From: Candidatus Nitrosocosmicus agrestis
GTDB taxonomy: Archaea > Thermoproteota > Nitrososphaeria > Nitrososphaerales > Nitrososphaeraceae
NCBI RefSeq assembly: GCF_008389435.1
Contig: NZ_VUYS01000027.1
Span: 1 to 33,637, forward strand
DNA length: 33,637 nucleotides
Direction of reading: 5' to 3'
The first letter of the stretch is position 1, and each line of letters starts with the position of its first letter. The position numbers and the translations under genes were made by a program. Of this stretch, positions 1 through 7,352 are shown in pieces. Under the pieces are notes generated by a model. That model saw nothing but the letters and a program-made list of their open reading frames with translations, was not told the origin of the DNA and did not search any database.

Positions 1-126
1 ATTGATCTTCCAGAACAAGCTAACCTTGAAACAGCAAGATCTGTTTACAACAATGGTGTATTGGAAATATCCTTTGATAAAAAGAAGGATGAGAAACCAG
101 CAGGTAAAGAGATAAAGGTAGAGTAG
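1..126 (+). CDS. Hsp20/alpha-crystallin small heat shock protein, C-terminal end (partial)
   Basis: Only the last 41 codons are inside the window, read in frame 1 and ending at TAG 124-126. The sequence includes NNGVLEISFDKK, the hallmark end of the alpha-crystallin domain (A-x-y-x-NGVL-x-I-x-x-x-K), followed by a short Lys/Glu-rich tail. Small heat shock proteins are ATP-independent holdases that bind unfolding proteins in the cytoplasm. The N-terminal arm and most of the beta-sandwich lie upstream of the window, so oligomer type cannot be judged. The tail lacks an obvious I-x-I anchoring motif. The downstream DNA is T-rich and probably ends transcription. Confidence 0.8.
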   Translation: MDLPEQANLETARSVYNNGVLEISFDKKKDEKPAGKEIKVE

Positions 127-130
127 TCAA

Positions 131-180
131 TTCTCGCTTTTTATCTTTCTTACCTTTTATTTTCTTTAATTTTGTTTAAT
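131..180 (+). terminator. T-rich terminator-like tract after the Hsp20 gene
   Basis: A run of pyrimidine-rich DNA with several T4-T5 tracts begins directly after the Hsp20 stop codon. Archaeal RNA polymerase terminates at such oligo-T tracts without needing a hairpin. This is inferred from composition only. Confidence 0.4.
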
Positions 181-616
181 ATACACACATACTAACATAT
201 TTCTAATAATTTGGTTGACGAACATATTGATACAGAAAACAAAAAAATAACTATATCATAAACTAGTTAAGCGTTAGCTGTATTGTCTTAAAAAATATGA
301 TGTAATATAGCGGGAATTTCTATTTCAAGATCAAGACTGGCAGAAGATTCGAATGGTAGTGTGGGTATAAAAGTACTTTACTAGGATAATTATGAAATAT
401 TTGATTCTTAATCTTTATCAAAATTATGGATTATTTCGAGAAGTATGATAGTGAGAAATCTGAGGTATGGTCATAGAAACGATAGGGAAGCAAATTTTGA
501 GAAAATGGTAGTACATTCCTACATTTATTAATGCTTAATTTTACACATATCGCCATGGATATTTGTATTAGTAAAATTAATTACTATAAATAATTCAGCT
601 TGCTACATGTACAATA
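181..616. other. Intergenic region with no convincing gene
   Basis: No reading frame here has a plausible start and protein-like composition. The only clear signal is a TATA-like box (TATAAAT, 585-591) about 30 nt before the TTG start of the universal stress protein gene. Confidence 0.5.
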
Positions 617-1132
617 TTGAGAATCCTGGTACCCGTTGACGGGTCTAAACAATCAGAAAAGGCTTTAGAATATGCAGTTAAAACATTGTCACCAATAAAA
701 GGTGATTTTAATGATGTTGATATTGATAAGACTCTAAACAAAACAACAGAATTATTCATACTACACGTGTTACCACAGTTTGCAATGCCTCTTGGATTCG
801 AACGACCAATGAGATCATCAAGGACTGGAGAAGTCATATCATTCTCAGAATATATCAATGAATTGAATGAGATATTCCTTGATGAATGGAAGTGTAAGTT
901 ATCTGACTATGCAAAAAAGTATGAATCAAAAGACCTTTTGATAAAAACCAAACTGCTTAAACCAAGTGAATCGGTTGTAAAAACAATAATTGATGTAGTA
1001 GATAAAGAACAAATAGACCTCATAGTGATTGGTAATGTTGGACTAGGCGGAATTTCAAAAATAAGGACGCTAGGAAGTGTTTCTAGAAGTGTTTCCGAAA
1101 TGGTAAAATGTCCAGTGATAATTATCCATTGA
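617..1132 (+). CDS. Universal stress protein (UspA family)
   Basis: The 171-aa protein is a single UspA domain. It begins with the beta1 strand ILVPVDGS, whose Asp contacts adenine in ATP-binding members, and ends with a glycine-rich phosphate loop (IGNVGLGG...LGSVS) followed by the last strand CPVIIIH. The loop has ten rather than the usual nine residues between the second Gly and the GS pair, so ATP binding is likely but not certain. Start is TTG at 617; a TATA-like box at 585-591 fits a nearly leaderless transcript. Thaumarchaea carry many such genes, generally linked to stress or energy sensing. It stands alone here, so no specific partner can be inferred. Confidence 0.88.
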   Translation: MRILVPVDGSKQSEKALEYAVKTLSPIKGDFNDVDIDKTLNKTTELFILHVLPQFAMPLGFERPMRSSRTGEVISFSEYINELNEIFLDEWKCKLSDYAKKYESKDLLIKTKLLKPSESVVKTIIDVVDKEQIDLIVIGNVGLGGISKIRTLGSVSRSVSEMVKCPVIIIH

Positions 1133-1374
1133 ATAAACAAATTGTAAAAGTGGAGTAATATGTTAAAATGTAATAATTCGAAAATTGCATTAAATAGGCA
1201 TTTAGGAATATTAAAAGAAGAACATATTATTGTAATCAAAATATGCTCTTGTTCTTTTAAATTTTACCTTTAGCATGTTGCTATACATATACTCTTATTA
1301 GTTACAAATCTCCTATACTTATTAGCAGGCATTAATAATAATACCACTCTAAGTCTTTGAAGTAGGTTCCACCT

Positions 1375-2037
1375 ATGAGAATATCATTTGACTTGATGGT
1401 GATTTTATTCTACATCTTTATCTTTGCACTAATTTGTTATCCTATTCAGGTTTTTTCTTTAACTAATAAAACCCAAATTGTTATAAACAATTTTTGGATA
1501 AGTGAACGGGATAATCTGAGTATTAGTAGGCTTACGACCTTAAATACTACTCATTGACGTAAAAACTACATTCGTATTTGACGTAAAAAAATCTAAGTAG
1601 TTTTAACCTTATTAGTGAATTGAATGCAAAGGTTACCATAACAGATCATGATGGAGGTTTATTTAAATTTGAAAACAAATTGATTCTTATTCTTTATGGT
1701 CATTTTTCAATTGTTAATATATTTCCAGATAATGGTGAGCATCGAATAATTTTATAACTATATAAGAACGTTACCGCATTTACGGTAAGTTCATTTGATG
1801 TGATAATACCATATCCTAAGCCACTTTCTGAATTAGATAAATTAGTAAATCCTTACTTGGAATTATTTCATCCAATTTTGGGTTCTAAATTGATCCTTTT
1901 TCATAGTCACTTGATTACTTAATTATTGAAGGATTATACGAAGCTAGACACAAAACATCAAAGAATAGTTTTGATTTACTAATTTAATTTAATTCGTTTG
2001 AAGAATGGTTATATGATAATTCTTTCACTCTTTCATG
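1375..2037 (+). pseudogene. Decayed secreted-protein gene (remnants in several frames)
   Basis: An ATG at 1375 opens a 60-codon frame with a clear signal peptide or membrane anchor (LMVILFYIFIFALICY, then VFSLTNKTQIVINNFWISE) and stops at 1557. Protein-like stretches then continue in other frames: 1587-1756 (reads ...NAKVTITDHDGG..., stop TAA at 1755), 1767-1922 (reads NVTAFTVSSFDVIIPYP..., 51 codons) and 1926-1982 (IEGLYEARHKTSKNSF). Their order and strand agree, with amphipathic beta-like composition, which suggests one exported protein broken by several frameshifts. I do not recognise the family. Alternatively the 60-aa ORF is a real short protein and the rest is noise. Confidence 0.35.
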
Positions 2038-2131
2038 AGTAATAATAAGCAAATGAATCCCAACATTATTGATGGCGGTGTAAATATTTTTTTTACCTAT
2101 TACTTTCTTGCCATTTGTTTTAGTATTTCAT

Positions 2132-2569
2132 CTATGCCTGTAGGGTATGCAAAGATTTGTGAATCTTGTACAATCCTACAACGGATAGTGCAATAACAAC
2201 AACTTGCAGTATTTTTGAAATCATGTCTAGTTTTCCTACATAGTATTCTACTCCTACTATAGGTACACCCACTGTTCTTGAGGCGATATACGTTAAGATC
2301 AAAGCTACTGAAACAAGTATAGATGCTATGTAAGGTGATTTTTTAATAAATCTTGTTTTAACTAGCCATATCACAATCCCAAAATAGATTAAACCCGATA
2401 TAATGAATAATGAAATTTCAACCTGCTTTTCAGTAGTTTCATCTTGAATACCAAAACTTAGTAATTCAACCCAATCTTCGTATTCTCCATATGCAACAAG
2501 GAAATAAACAATTCCAGTAACAGCCAAAATCCCACATAAAATATAAACTATTGTTAAATTTTTATTCAT
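2132..2569 (-). CDS. Small membrane protein with four predicted helices
   Basis: About 145 aa with four hydrophobic segments: near residues 5-25, 48-68, 78-96 and 112-130. No catalytic or metal motif is visible and I do not recognise the family. ATG 2569 is preferred over the TTG at 2581 because an SD-like GGTGAT lies four nt upstream of it. It is 49 nt downstream of the secreted helical protein gene (2619-2999) on the same strand and is probably co-transcribed with it, so it may fall under the palindromic operator at 3041-3059. Function unknown. Confidence 0.6.
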   Translation of the reverse strand: MNKNLTIVYILCGILAVTGIVYFLVAYGEYEDWVELLSFGIQDETTEKQVEISLFIISGLIYFGIVIWLVKTRFIKKSPYIASILVSVALILTYIASRTVGVPIVGVEYYVGKLDMISKILQVVVIALSVVGLYKIHKSLHTLQA

Positions 2570-2618
2570 TTTAATCACCAATTTCTGATTATGAGGACCA
2601 AATAATAAAAAAATTAGA

Positions 2619-2999
2619 TTAGGCTAAACCTTTCTTTGCTTCTTCAGCATGCATTAATGCTCCATTTTTGTCATTCTCTTTTAATGCTTTCAATGAAGCT
2701 TCAATATGTTTTTCAGCACCACTTAAATCCGGTTTGTCTTCTAATCCTGATTCAGCTTGCAATAACGATTTTTTAGCACCGTTATTATCACCACTATTTA
2801 TCATAGAAATGCCCGAATCAATCAATTTTACTATCTCGCTATTTGGACCATTAGCAGAAGCACTTGTCTGGTTTGTAGCGTTTGTCATATTATTTGTTTG
2901 TCCATGGGATGTAACGCTGTTTGAAATTAAAAGCAGCGGTACAATGGCTACAATTGATAACAATACAACTTTACGATAGTTTTGTAGTTTGTTTATCAT
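2619..2999 (-). CDS. Secreted small helical protein, SmbP-like
   Basis: The 126-aa protein has an N-terminal signal peptide (basic start, hydrophobic core at residues 10-26), an Asn/Thr/Ser-rich linker, and two helical repeats rich in Ala and Lys. The repeat pattern AEKHIEASLKAL and GALMHAEEAKKGL resembles the H-x-x-x-A-x-x-A repeats of the periplasmic small metal-binding protein SmbP known from nitrifying bacteria, though it has far fewer His. That link is an inference from pattern only. The ATG at 2999 has a TATA-like element (TTATTATT, 3023-3030) 26 nt upstream, consistent with a leaderless message, and a palindromic operator just behind it at 3041-3059. The membrane protein gene downstream is probably in the same transcript. 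Confidence 0.65.
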   Translation of the reverse strand: MINKLQNYRKVVLLSIVAIVPLLLISNSVTSHGQTNNMTNATNQTSASANGPNSEIVKLIDSGISMINSGDNNGAKKSLLQAESGLEDKPDLSGAEKHIEASLKALKENDKNGALMHAEEAKKGLA

Positions 3000-3022
3000 T
3001 TACGAGTAATCTGATTTATAGT

Positions 3023-3030
3023 AATAATAA
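3023..3030 (-). promoter_or_regulatory. TATA-like box of the SmbP-like gene
   Basis: TTATTATT on the minus strand is centred about 27 nt before ATG 2999. A second candidate, TATAAAT at 3014-3020, is closer than usual for a leaderless start. Confidence 0.4.
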
Positions 3031-3040
3031 ACTACCTATC

Positions 3041-3059
3041 ATTCCCACTAAGTGAGAAT
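3041..3059. promoter_or_regulatory. Palindromic operator, copy A (ATTCCCA-N5-TGAGAAT)
   Basis: Seven-base arms with one mismatch flank a five-base spacer, and the flanking C/G pair extends the symmetry. The proximal edge is 42 nt upstream of ATG 2999, directly behind the TATA/BRE region. The same sequence with perfect arms occurs at 4236-4254 upstream of the cupredoxin gene at nearly the same distance from its inferred start. The winged-helix protein encoded between the two (3104-3490) is a natural candidate to bind both, but this is inference. Confidence 0.55.
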
Positions 3060-3103
3060 GGTCATGAAACTTTTAAATTAGTAGCAGATTTGGAATTATC
3101 ATT

Positions 3104-3490
3104 TTATTTGAACCCCTGCCATAATCTTACTATCCTATCAGGAGAATATTCTTTGTTTTTAACCCTACAGGTCATTTTATTATTCTTAAATGATATTTGA
3201 ATTTCGTCAATCCGAGAGGTATAGAATGATTCATCTGTTCCATCATCTTTGCGAACAATTTTTGCTTTTTTTAGTATATGCAAATGTTCTAACTTGTTTA
3301 CCTTTCTATATGTTGAGGATACAGGTAAATTTAAGTTAGATGCTATTTGCTGAATACTGTATTCTTTTCTATCAAGTAGTTTCAAAATGGCAAGACTGGG
3401 TTTATCTGATAAAATGGCTAAAATATTTTCAGGATCCGGTGAAGGTGATGATGATGACGAGGATGGTGGTGGTGGTTGACGATCATTCAA
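3104..3490 (-). CDS. Winged-helix transcriptional regulator (ArsR-like)
   Basis: The 128-aa protein starts with a low-complexity Pro/Ser tail (four Pro, then Ser/Pro repeats, residues 5-20). A compact winged helix follows: the segment ILAILSDKPSLAILKLLD, then YSIQQIASNLNLPVSSTYRKVNKL as helix-turn-helix (about residues 44-68), then a wing with HILKKAKIV. Bacterial and archaeal ArsR-like repressors share this layout; no Cys/His metal site is visible. The TTG start at 3490 overlaps the TGA of the upstream DUF7521-like gene, so the two are translationally coupled, a pairing also known for DUF7521 proteins in haloarchaea. The palindromes at 3041 and 4236 flank the operon and are candidate targets. 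Confidence 0.8.
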   Translation of the reverse strand: MNDRQPPPPSSSSSSPSPDPENILAILSDKPSLAILKLLDRKEYSIQQIASNLNLPVSSTYRKVNKLEHLHILKKAKIVRKDDGTDESFYTSRIDEIQISFKNNKMTCRVKNKEYSPDRIVRLWQGFK

Positions 3491-3744
3491 CTCTTCAACA
3501 CGGCTATTATTACTAATACAAAACCCGATATTTCTGTTATTTCTTCAACCATTTCTTTGAAATATTCATCCTCTAGGGCCAAAGAGTCTCCAATTATCGT
3601 ATCACCTATTGTTATCAGAGTAAAACCAATTGCAAGAAATATCATTGGAATATATTTACTTCTTTTATAAGCTCGAACGGCAAAATAGACTAGTATAAAT
3701 CCCAATATTATGTGAATCAATATTATTAGATTCATTACTTCCAT
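3487..3744 (-). CDS. DUF7521-like small membrane protein
   Basis: About 85 aa with three hydrophobic helices: NLIILIHIILGFILVYF, a short basic turn AYKRSK, YIPMIFLAIGFTLITIGDTII, an acidic stretch (LEDEYFKEMVEE), and a C-terminal helix SGFVLVIIAVLKS. This matches the size and layout of DUF7521 proteins, which are typically encoded beside winged-helix regulators. ATG 3744 is preferred, because AGGT lies seven nt upstream; an in-frame ATG at 3777 would add eleven residues. It overlaps the regulator gene by four nt. A sensor or regulator-tethering role is possible but there is no direct evidence. Confidence 0.65.
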   Translation of the reverse strand: MEVMNLIILIHIILGFILVYFAVRAYKRSKYIPMIFLAIGFTLITIGDTIIGDSLALEDEYFKEMVEEITEISGFVLVIIAVLKS

Positions 3745-4011
3745 GGCTTTACCTGATAGATGGAAAATGAAGATCATGATTTAAATGTTATACTAAAAAA
3801 GTAAATCGATCTTTCTTTGTAGGATTATTGGGAAATACTCATGTAAAAAGGTAGTATATGCCGTCTTGTCCAACAATATTGTCTTAAGAATTGTATTTCC
3901 CTCGATTCAAACTACAGTATATATTTGGTCATGGGTCCACATGCATTTTTTATCTAGATTTGTAGCTTAACCATAAAATTGAATCATGTTGAAAATAACA
4001 AAACCATATTG

Positions 4012-4045
4012 CATCCAGAAAAGCGTTAGTTTGCTTCTCTGGATG
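4012..4045. repeat. Strong hairpin in the 3778-4294 intergenic region
   Basis: CATCCAGAAAAGC and GCTTCTCTGGATG form a 13-bp stem with one A-C mismatch and an 8-nt loop. A smaller hairpin, GCATCA...TGATGC, follows at 4049-4068. The region lies between the divergent DUF7521 and cupredoxin genes, more than 200 nt from either start, so it is not an obvious terminator. It could be a small structured RNA or the end of an unseen transcript. Confidence 0.4.
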
Positions 4046-4235
4046 TAAGCATCAGGCCTAAATGATGCAATTATTATACCAATCCATTAGTCTTAAGGAT
4101 TTGCAAACATCGGTGCCTTTCCTGCTAGAATCCTCCGTGTTAGAACTATCTTCTATGGAGAGGATTTTTTGCAAAATAATATGTATATAATACTTTTTAC
4201 AGCCATTTCGAGGACATTTTATATCTGTACTTATT

Positions 4236-4254
4236 ATTCTCATTGACTGAGAAT
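4236..4254. promoter_or_regulatory. Palindromic operator, copy B (ATTCTCA-N5-TGAGAAT)
   Basis: Perfect arms, extended by one pair to 4235-4255, with a 5-bp spacer. The proximal edge is 41 nt upstream of 4295, the start predicted from the TATA box at 4264-4271, closely matching copy A. A second, overlapping inverted repeat TTGACT-N6-AGTCAA lies at 4243-4260. Confidence 0.55.
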
Positions 4255-4263
4255 AGTCAAATC

Positions 4264-4271
4264 TTTTATTT
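4264..4271 (+). promoter_or_regulatory. TATA-like box of the cupredoxin gene
   Basis: TTTTATTT centred near 4268 predicts a transcript start at about 4295, giving a 15-nt leader before ATG 4310 or a leaderless TTG at 4295. Confidence 0.4.
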
Positions 4272-4309
4272 GGAGTATTAAACTATTAGAATTATTGTTT
4301 AGAAATATT

Positions 4310-5131
4310 ATGTATTCAAATCATCATTTATCTTATTTGATAGTAATAGGTATTTTGGGAATATTGTTAGTGATGACTTCATATACGACCAATGCATCAG
4401 CCCAACAGAATTCGCAAGGCAATATTACTAATTCTACTGCTGGTGGCATACAACCAAACATTAATGCTGAAAGCATGTTTAATACTAAAACGATGACGTT
4501 AGGCAATAATGTAAAAACTTTAGTCGTTCTCATTCCTAATGAAGGTCATCATTCTGCGGGTGAAGACAAGGAGGCTCGCTTTCTGGATCAACACTTTGTA
4601 CCAGAAAATGCTGTTATTAATACCGGGACTACTGTCTTATGGTTTAATGGAGATGCGGGTCATGAAAGAACAATTGATGTTAAAGATGCGAATGGCAAGT
4701 CAGTATTTAATACGGGTGAAATAACTGACAGCCAGCCTTCTCAGTCGTTTACCTTTAGCAATCCTGGAAATTTCGAATATGAAGCGGAAGGTGATCCTGG
4801 CGTAACCATGACTGGTACTATTACAGTTAAAAATATAGAATCACCAGTTATTTCTTCTGATCTTTCCGCTACGCTGACAAAATCAAACTCAAATAATATT
4901 GATACTGTGGGGGTATTGATGGTTCCCACCCAAGACATTGATAGTTATATTCAACAGATAACTTCTGCTGGAATTACCGTAGATAATACCTATGACTTTA
5001 AGGATTTAAGGGGAGGACAGAAAGGAACTGGAGACACCCAAACCTTGATTGTATGGACTACCGCAAACAAAGATGTGACAGAAACACTCTCTTCATTAAG
5101 TGATCTTTCTGCAGATTTGCCCTATAGTTAA
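4310..5131 (+). CDS. Secreted cupredoxin-like protein with incomplete copper site
   Basis: The 273-aa protein (from ATG 4310) has a signal peptide ending near ASA (residues 29-31), an Asn-rich linker, a plastocyanin-like beta-sandwich (about 85-175) and a C-terminal alpha/beta domain of about 75 aa (VGVLMVPTQDIDSY...). In the cupredoxin part, His118 (GDAGHE) matches the first copper ligand and Met167 the axial ligand, but the Cys and second His of the usual C-x2-H-x4-M loop are replaced by Ala159 and Asp162. A normal blue-copper site is therefore not possible. It may bind copper differently, or serve structurally. An in-frame TTG at 4295 could be the real leaderless start. The promoter carries operator copy B. 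Confidence 0.78.
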   Translation: MYSNHHLSYLIVIGILGILLVMTSYTTNASAQQNSQGNITNSTAGGIQPNINAESMFNTKTMTLGNNVKTLVVLIPNEGHHSAGEDKEARFLDQHFVPENAVINTGTTVLWFNGDAGHERTIDVKDANGKSVFNTGEITDSQPSQSFTFSNPGNFEYEAEGDPGVTMTGTITVKNIESPVISSDLSATLTKSNSNNIDTVGVLMVPTQDIDSYIQQITSAGITVDNTYDFKDLRGGQKGTGDTQTLIVWTTANKDVTETLSSLSDLSADLPYS

Positions 5132-5193
5132 GTTATTGGATTTTTTTGAAATAAATCCTTTATACTCTTTAATAGATTAGAAAAACATGAAAT

Positions 5194-5223
5194 TTACATA
5201 GCCTTGCTTTACATAGCCTTGCT
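5194..5223. repeat. 15-bp perfect tandem duplication
   Basis: The unit TTACATAGCCTTGCT occurs twice back to back in the 3' region of the cupredoxin gene. It looks like a slippage duplication in non-coding DNA. Confidence 0.85.
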
Positions 5224-5279
5224 TTTGTCTTTTTCTTTAATTCTTTTCCTTTTACACACAATGAGATCAAACTGTTGAA

Positions 5280-5614
5280 GCTCAACTTGGGCAATACAGT
5301 CAAGACAAATCGCTATAGAATTGGAAAATGAAAACTGGAGTACTAATGCGAAATTTGTTGTACCAGTTAGTGGTAAAGATTCATCCCTGCAGTCTTCCTA
5401 ATTCTAGGTCATAGCATCACAAATTAAAATGATTATTAGTCACCAGAGATATCTGGTGTCGAAGGAGATTCAAATCATTTTGGCAAATCTCAATGTACCT
5501 CGCTTAGCATATGGATTTGTGTGTTATAGTACAACAAAAGAGGAGATGCAAAATGTATTTGTTGTAAATTACCAATCAATTATCACCGATAATTCCGTTA
5601 CCATTAGCTTTTAG
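5280..5614 (+). pseudogene. Remnant of a small protein gene
   Basis: Two protein-like stretches in different frames follow each other. One reads ...AIELENENWSTNAKFVVPVSGK... and stops at 5400. The next reads ...EIQIILANLNVPRLAYGFVCYS, then KEEMQNVFVVNYQS, and stops at 5612-5614; its only ATG (5429) would give 61 aa. Their composition is that of an exported or cytosolic globular protein, not random AT-rich DNA, which suggests one broken gene. No family is recognised. The rest of the 5132-5672 stretch holds only the tandem repeat at 5194. Confidence 0.3.
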
Positions 5615-5672
5615 AATTATAAATTTAGTCGTTATCTAAATATTCAGATGATACTTTTCCATTATCTCTTTC

Positions 5673-6224
5673 TCATTTTAGTTTTGCATTTACTTTAATT
5701 ATGTGGCTTATACTGTAAATGGCCGGACATTTTTCTTCAGCCATACTTACAACTTGACTTAGTTGTTGTCTATCTACAGTTTTATTACTATCACGAACAT
5801 CACCAACGTCAATTTCAAAATTTATACCTTCAGTTATGGGTTCATCAGAAATATCAAATGTTTTTGCAAAATTTATCCTACATTCTGCATTTATGTGTAG
5901 TTTCTCAAGCCTAATACCTTGTTTTGCTAACATAGTCATAAATGTCGTTATAAAACACGAAGTAATTCCAGCAACACAGTATCCCATTGGGCCCAATCTG
6001 TTTCCCCCTCCGCCTAAAAATGAAGGTGAATCTATTTCGATTACTTGTTTTCCGTTCTCAAATGCCATCTCGGTCCTAAATTGGTATCCCTTCTGATTAT
6101 AAAAATTCCATTCACCTTCCAATCGCACTGGTTTTCTTAAGGACTGTTTGTCTTTTTGTCCACCTTCAATAGTTTTTTGTATTTTATCGAGGTTGACATT
6201 ATTTATGATATTTGTTGTTGTCAT
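5673..6224 (-). CDS. OsmC-family protein (peroxide-reducing fold)
   Basis: The 183-aa protein has the OsmC/Ohr fold: an N-terminal beta region (GEWNFYNQKGYQF), the core helix with GPMGYCVAGITSCF (Cys90 at the usual peroxidatic position, Cys83 nearby), and a distal EEKCPAIYS with Cys166 matching the conserved second Cys-Pro. OsmC/Ohr proteins reduce organic hydroperoxides with a thiol cofactor such as lipoyl groups; many archaeal members are uncharacterised. The FLGGGG loop before the core helix is typical. An AT-rich TATA-like stretch at 6247-6257 lies 27 nt upstream of ATG 6224, fitting a leaderless message. Monocistronic. Confidence 0.85.
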   Translation of the reverse strand: MTTTNIINNVNLDKIQKTIEGGQKDKQSLRKPVRLEGEWNFYNQKGYQFRTEMAFENGKQVIEIDSPSFLGGGGNRLGPMGYCVAGITSCFITTFMTMLAKQGIRLEKLHINAECRINFAKTFDISDEPITEGINFEIDVGDVRDSNKTVDRQQLSQVVSMAEEKCPAIYSISHIIKVNAKLK

Positions 6225-6460
6225 ATTATTATGGACTACTTCGTCAAATTATTAAATAAGCATGTACTATCCGACCATTCTTTGGCAATTCAAATGGTTC
6301 TTGCTCATCAAATTTGAGCAACAAGACAAGGATAAATCAAATCCAACAGCTGTGTCGATGGGTAAACCAATAATTTTTTTATGATATCAAGTTACTACAC
6401 TAACTTCTATCTAAACAGAATATATTTCATATAATTAGGAGTACAAACGGAACTAAATTC

Positions 6461-6468
6461 TTTTAAAA
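6461..6468 (+). promoter_or_regulatory. TATA box fixing the TTG start of the DUF72 gene
   Basis: TTTTAAAA is centred 27 nt before TTG 6492, the normal archaeal TATA-to-start distance. This supports a leaderless message starting on the TTG. Confidence 0.5.
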
Positions 6469-6491
6469 TTAGTTAATTAATAAATTTTATA

Positions 6492-7253
6492 TTGAATCTG
6501 TATGTTGGATGTTCTGGTTGGACATACACAGGATGGAAAGGAGCATTTTACCCTATCAACCTTGAGAATTGGCAGAGACTATCATATTATTCTAGGTTTT
6601 TTGAGTTTATTGAAATCGATTCTACATTTTATTATATACCTTCAAGAAACGTAATAACTGGATGGAAGAATAAAACCCCTGATGATTTTAAATTTACATT
6701 CAAATTTCCACAAGTAATAACGCATGTCAATAAACTTGAAAAAGTTTCAAAATATCTCTCGTACTTTTATTATGCATTAGAACCTTTGTTGGACAAAACT
6801 TTGATGCTTTTGATTCAACTGCCGTCATATTTTTCTGTAAAGGCGGGTTTACATCCACTAATTCAATTTTTGGATAAATTGGATCATAGATATAGATATG
6901 CATTAGAAGTACATGAATCCTCATGGTTTAATGCTGACATTTACGATTTTTTGAATGAAAACGACATTACAATAGTGTGGAGGGTGAAACAAGATCTAAA
7001 GACACCCTCCTTCGTAACAACCGACACTATTTACCTAAGATTTATTGGAAATCGAAATGCTGATCAGAGAAGATTTGGAATATATGTTCAAGATAAAGAA
7101 GACGAACTGAAGGAATATGTAGTACACATACAAGATGCGATGCAAAACAATGACATTAAAGATGTTATTGTAACTTTTAACAACAATTATGCAGGATTCA
7201 GTCCTCAACTAGCAAACGATTTTCTAAGATTGATGTATGCACCGCGAGAATAA
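6492..7253 (+). CDS. DUF72 family protein (YecE-like TIM barrel)
   Basis: The 253-aa protein carries the family signature from its first residues: LYVGCSGWTYTGWKGAFYP, then the FEFIEIDSTFYYIPS strand-loop, then FKFTFKFPQVITH, LLIQLPSYF, YALEVHESSW and VTFNNNYAGFSP. These are the standard DUF72 blocks of a TIM-barrel protein of unknown biochemical function; the conserved Glu, Asp, His and Asn cluster at the barrel mouth. Length is normal. The TTG start is required, because the GCSGW motif begins at residue 6 and no ATG lies upstream. Monocistronic. Confidence 0.88.
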   Translation: MNLYVGCSGWTYTGWKGAFYPINLENWQRLSYYSRFFEFIEIDSTFYYIPSRNVITGWKNKTPDDFKFTFKFPQVITHVNKLEKVSKYLSYFYYALEPLLDKTLMLLIQLPSYFSVKAGLHPLIQFLDKLDHRYRYALEVHESSWFNADIYDFLNENDITIVWRVKQDLKTPSFVTTDTIYLRFIGNRNADQRRFGIYVQDKEDELKEYVVHIQDAMQNNDIKDVIVTFNNNYAGFSPQLANDFLRLMYAPRE

Positions 7254-7352
7254 GTTAATATTTAATAAGGTAGGGCTAATGGTTCCCCTCTTTTAATAGG
7301 AAGTATTAACATGGAAAATTTCAGATCAGAAACTTAAAAAAAAGATAAATAA

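Noticed and set aside
4058-4243. 61-codon minus-strand frame with CPRNGC
   Set aside because: Only two Cys are near each other, the C-terminal half is not protein-like, and its start overlaps the operator of the cupredoxin gene. Kept only as a remark under the hairpin finding.
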